This document shows, piece after piece, positions 28,407 to 28,745 of a stretch of DNA of 28,745 nucleotides. The DNA is from a virus, in the IMG/VR virus record IMGVR_UViG_3300021373_001602, positions 1 to 28,745 of that record, one strand, 5' to 3'. The position numbers were made by a program, and so were the translations under genes. The first letter of the stretch is position 1, and every line of letters begins with the position of its first letter. The notes beneath the pieces were generated by a model. That model saw nothing but the letters and a program-made list of their open reading frames with translations. It ran no database searches and was not told where the DNA came from.

Positions 28407-28745
28407 ACTAGATTCTCCAAGTATCCCCACCATCCGCATTTATTAGCCCGGTTACAGTGTGGATATCTCACTGCATGCAGAAGATCGGGATCGATTGAGA
28501 AGTAGACTTCTCTTTGGTTACAGGCTGGACAAAGTATATTCCGGGCTACGTTACCCTGGATAGATGCTCCGATCTGCTGAGCGAGTGCCATTCTATATTC
28601 TGGATTATGGAATAGAGCCTCTATTCCACTCTTCGAGCCTGCTCTCTTACTCTCCCATCTCTTATATCTTTTCTTCGGTTCCTCTTTCGGAATATGGGAA
28701 TAATCCAAGCGTAGCAGGCCCTCTCCTTTATTGGCTTTCGTTCTC
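28403..28745 (-). CDS. AEP-type primase, C-terminal zinc part (continues at 637)
   Basis: This is the rest of the primase gene that begins at 637. It overlaps the first part over the 136-base join and adds residues 213-280. Cysteines 239 and 242 (NILCPAC) and 264 and 270 (YPHCNRANKCGWWG) form a four-cysteine zinc ribbon of the kind primases use for template recognition. Here it is C-terminal to the catalytic domain, the reverse of DnaG. The gene ends at TGA 28403, overlapping the next HTH start. Confidence 0.8.
   Translation of the reverse strand, partial: RTKANKGEGLLRLDYSHIPKEEPKKRYKRWESKRAGSKSGIEALFHNPEYRMALAQQIGASIQGNVARNILCPACNQREVYFSIDPDLLHAVRYPHCNRANKCGWWGYLENLV
28610..28745. repeat. 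Terminal redundancy, right copy
   Basis: This is the second copy of the 136-base join, equal to bases 2-137 except T at 28736. Its immediate left flank (28609 G) continues the primase frame correctly (histidine 213), so this side is the reliable reading of the junction. Confidence 0.9.

Overview
The window is an almost complete genome of a tailed double-stranded DNA phage with siphovirus-type structural genes. Bases 2-137 recur at 28610-28745 with one mismatch, and the primase gene reads unbroken across that join. The molecule therefore closes into a circle of about 28,608 bp, either truly circular/cohesive-ended or circularly permuted in the packaged form. No integrase, excisionase, tRNA, rRNA, CRISPR array or insertion sequence is visible, so nothing points to an integrating lifestyle. 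The host cannot be named from sequence. Strong GGAGG-type ribosome binding sites, sigma70-like promoters and hairpin-plus-U terminators indicate a bacterium that uses Shine-Dalgarno initiation.

Almost all genes lie on the minus strand, in two long leftward blocks. The early/replication block starts at a divergent promoter region near 2973-3105. It runs through three or four small proteins, an HTH protein, a RusA resolvase and an N6-adenine methyltransferase, then across the circular join through an archaeo-eukaryotic-type primase, two HTH proteins, a VirE-like helicase and a C5-cytosine methyltransferase. It ends at a clear terminator at 25595-25623. A non-coding control region (25248-25702) follows, with a four-copy 10-bp iteron-like array, a tandem 21-bp repeat and hairpins. 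It is the best candidate for the replication origin and late-gene control.

The late block runs from 24869 down to 3611. Its order is small basic proteins, small terminase, a cysteine-rich membrane protein, an HTH protein, large terminase, portal, scaffold, small virion-like proteins, a repeat-containing head fibre, major capsid protein, head-tail joining proteins and tail tube. Next come tail chaperones joined by a canonical -1 frameshift signal, tape measure, a giant beta-propeller tail protein, tail hub, amidase endolysin and a holin-like protein. A terminator followed at once by a sigma70-like promoter lies upstream of the major capsid gene, and a second hairpin follows it, so that gene looks like its own expression unit. 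Only two genes are on the plus strand: 3106-3639 and 24900-25247.

The most unusual signals are: (i) the 3' end of the cytosine methyltransferase gene encodes recognisable conserved protein motifs in two reading frames at once; (ii) a complete slippery-site plus stem-loop frameshift cassette in the tail chaperone gene; (iii) the iteron/tandem-repeat control region, one element of which recurs in the early promoter region; (iv) overlapping reading frames between the two terminase genes; (v) a 22-residue, almost entirely basic micro-protein.
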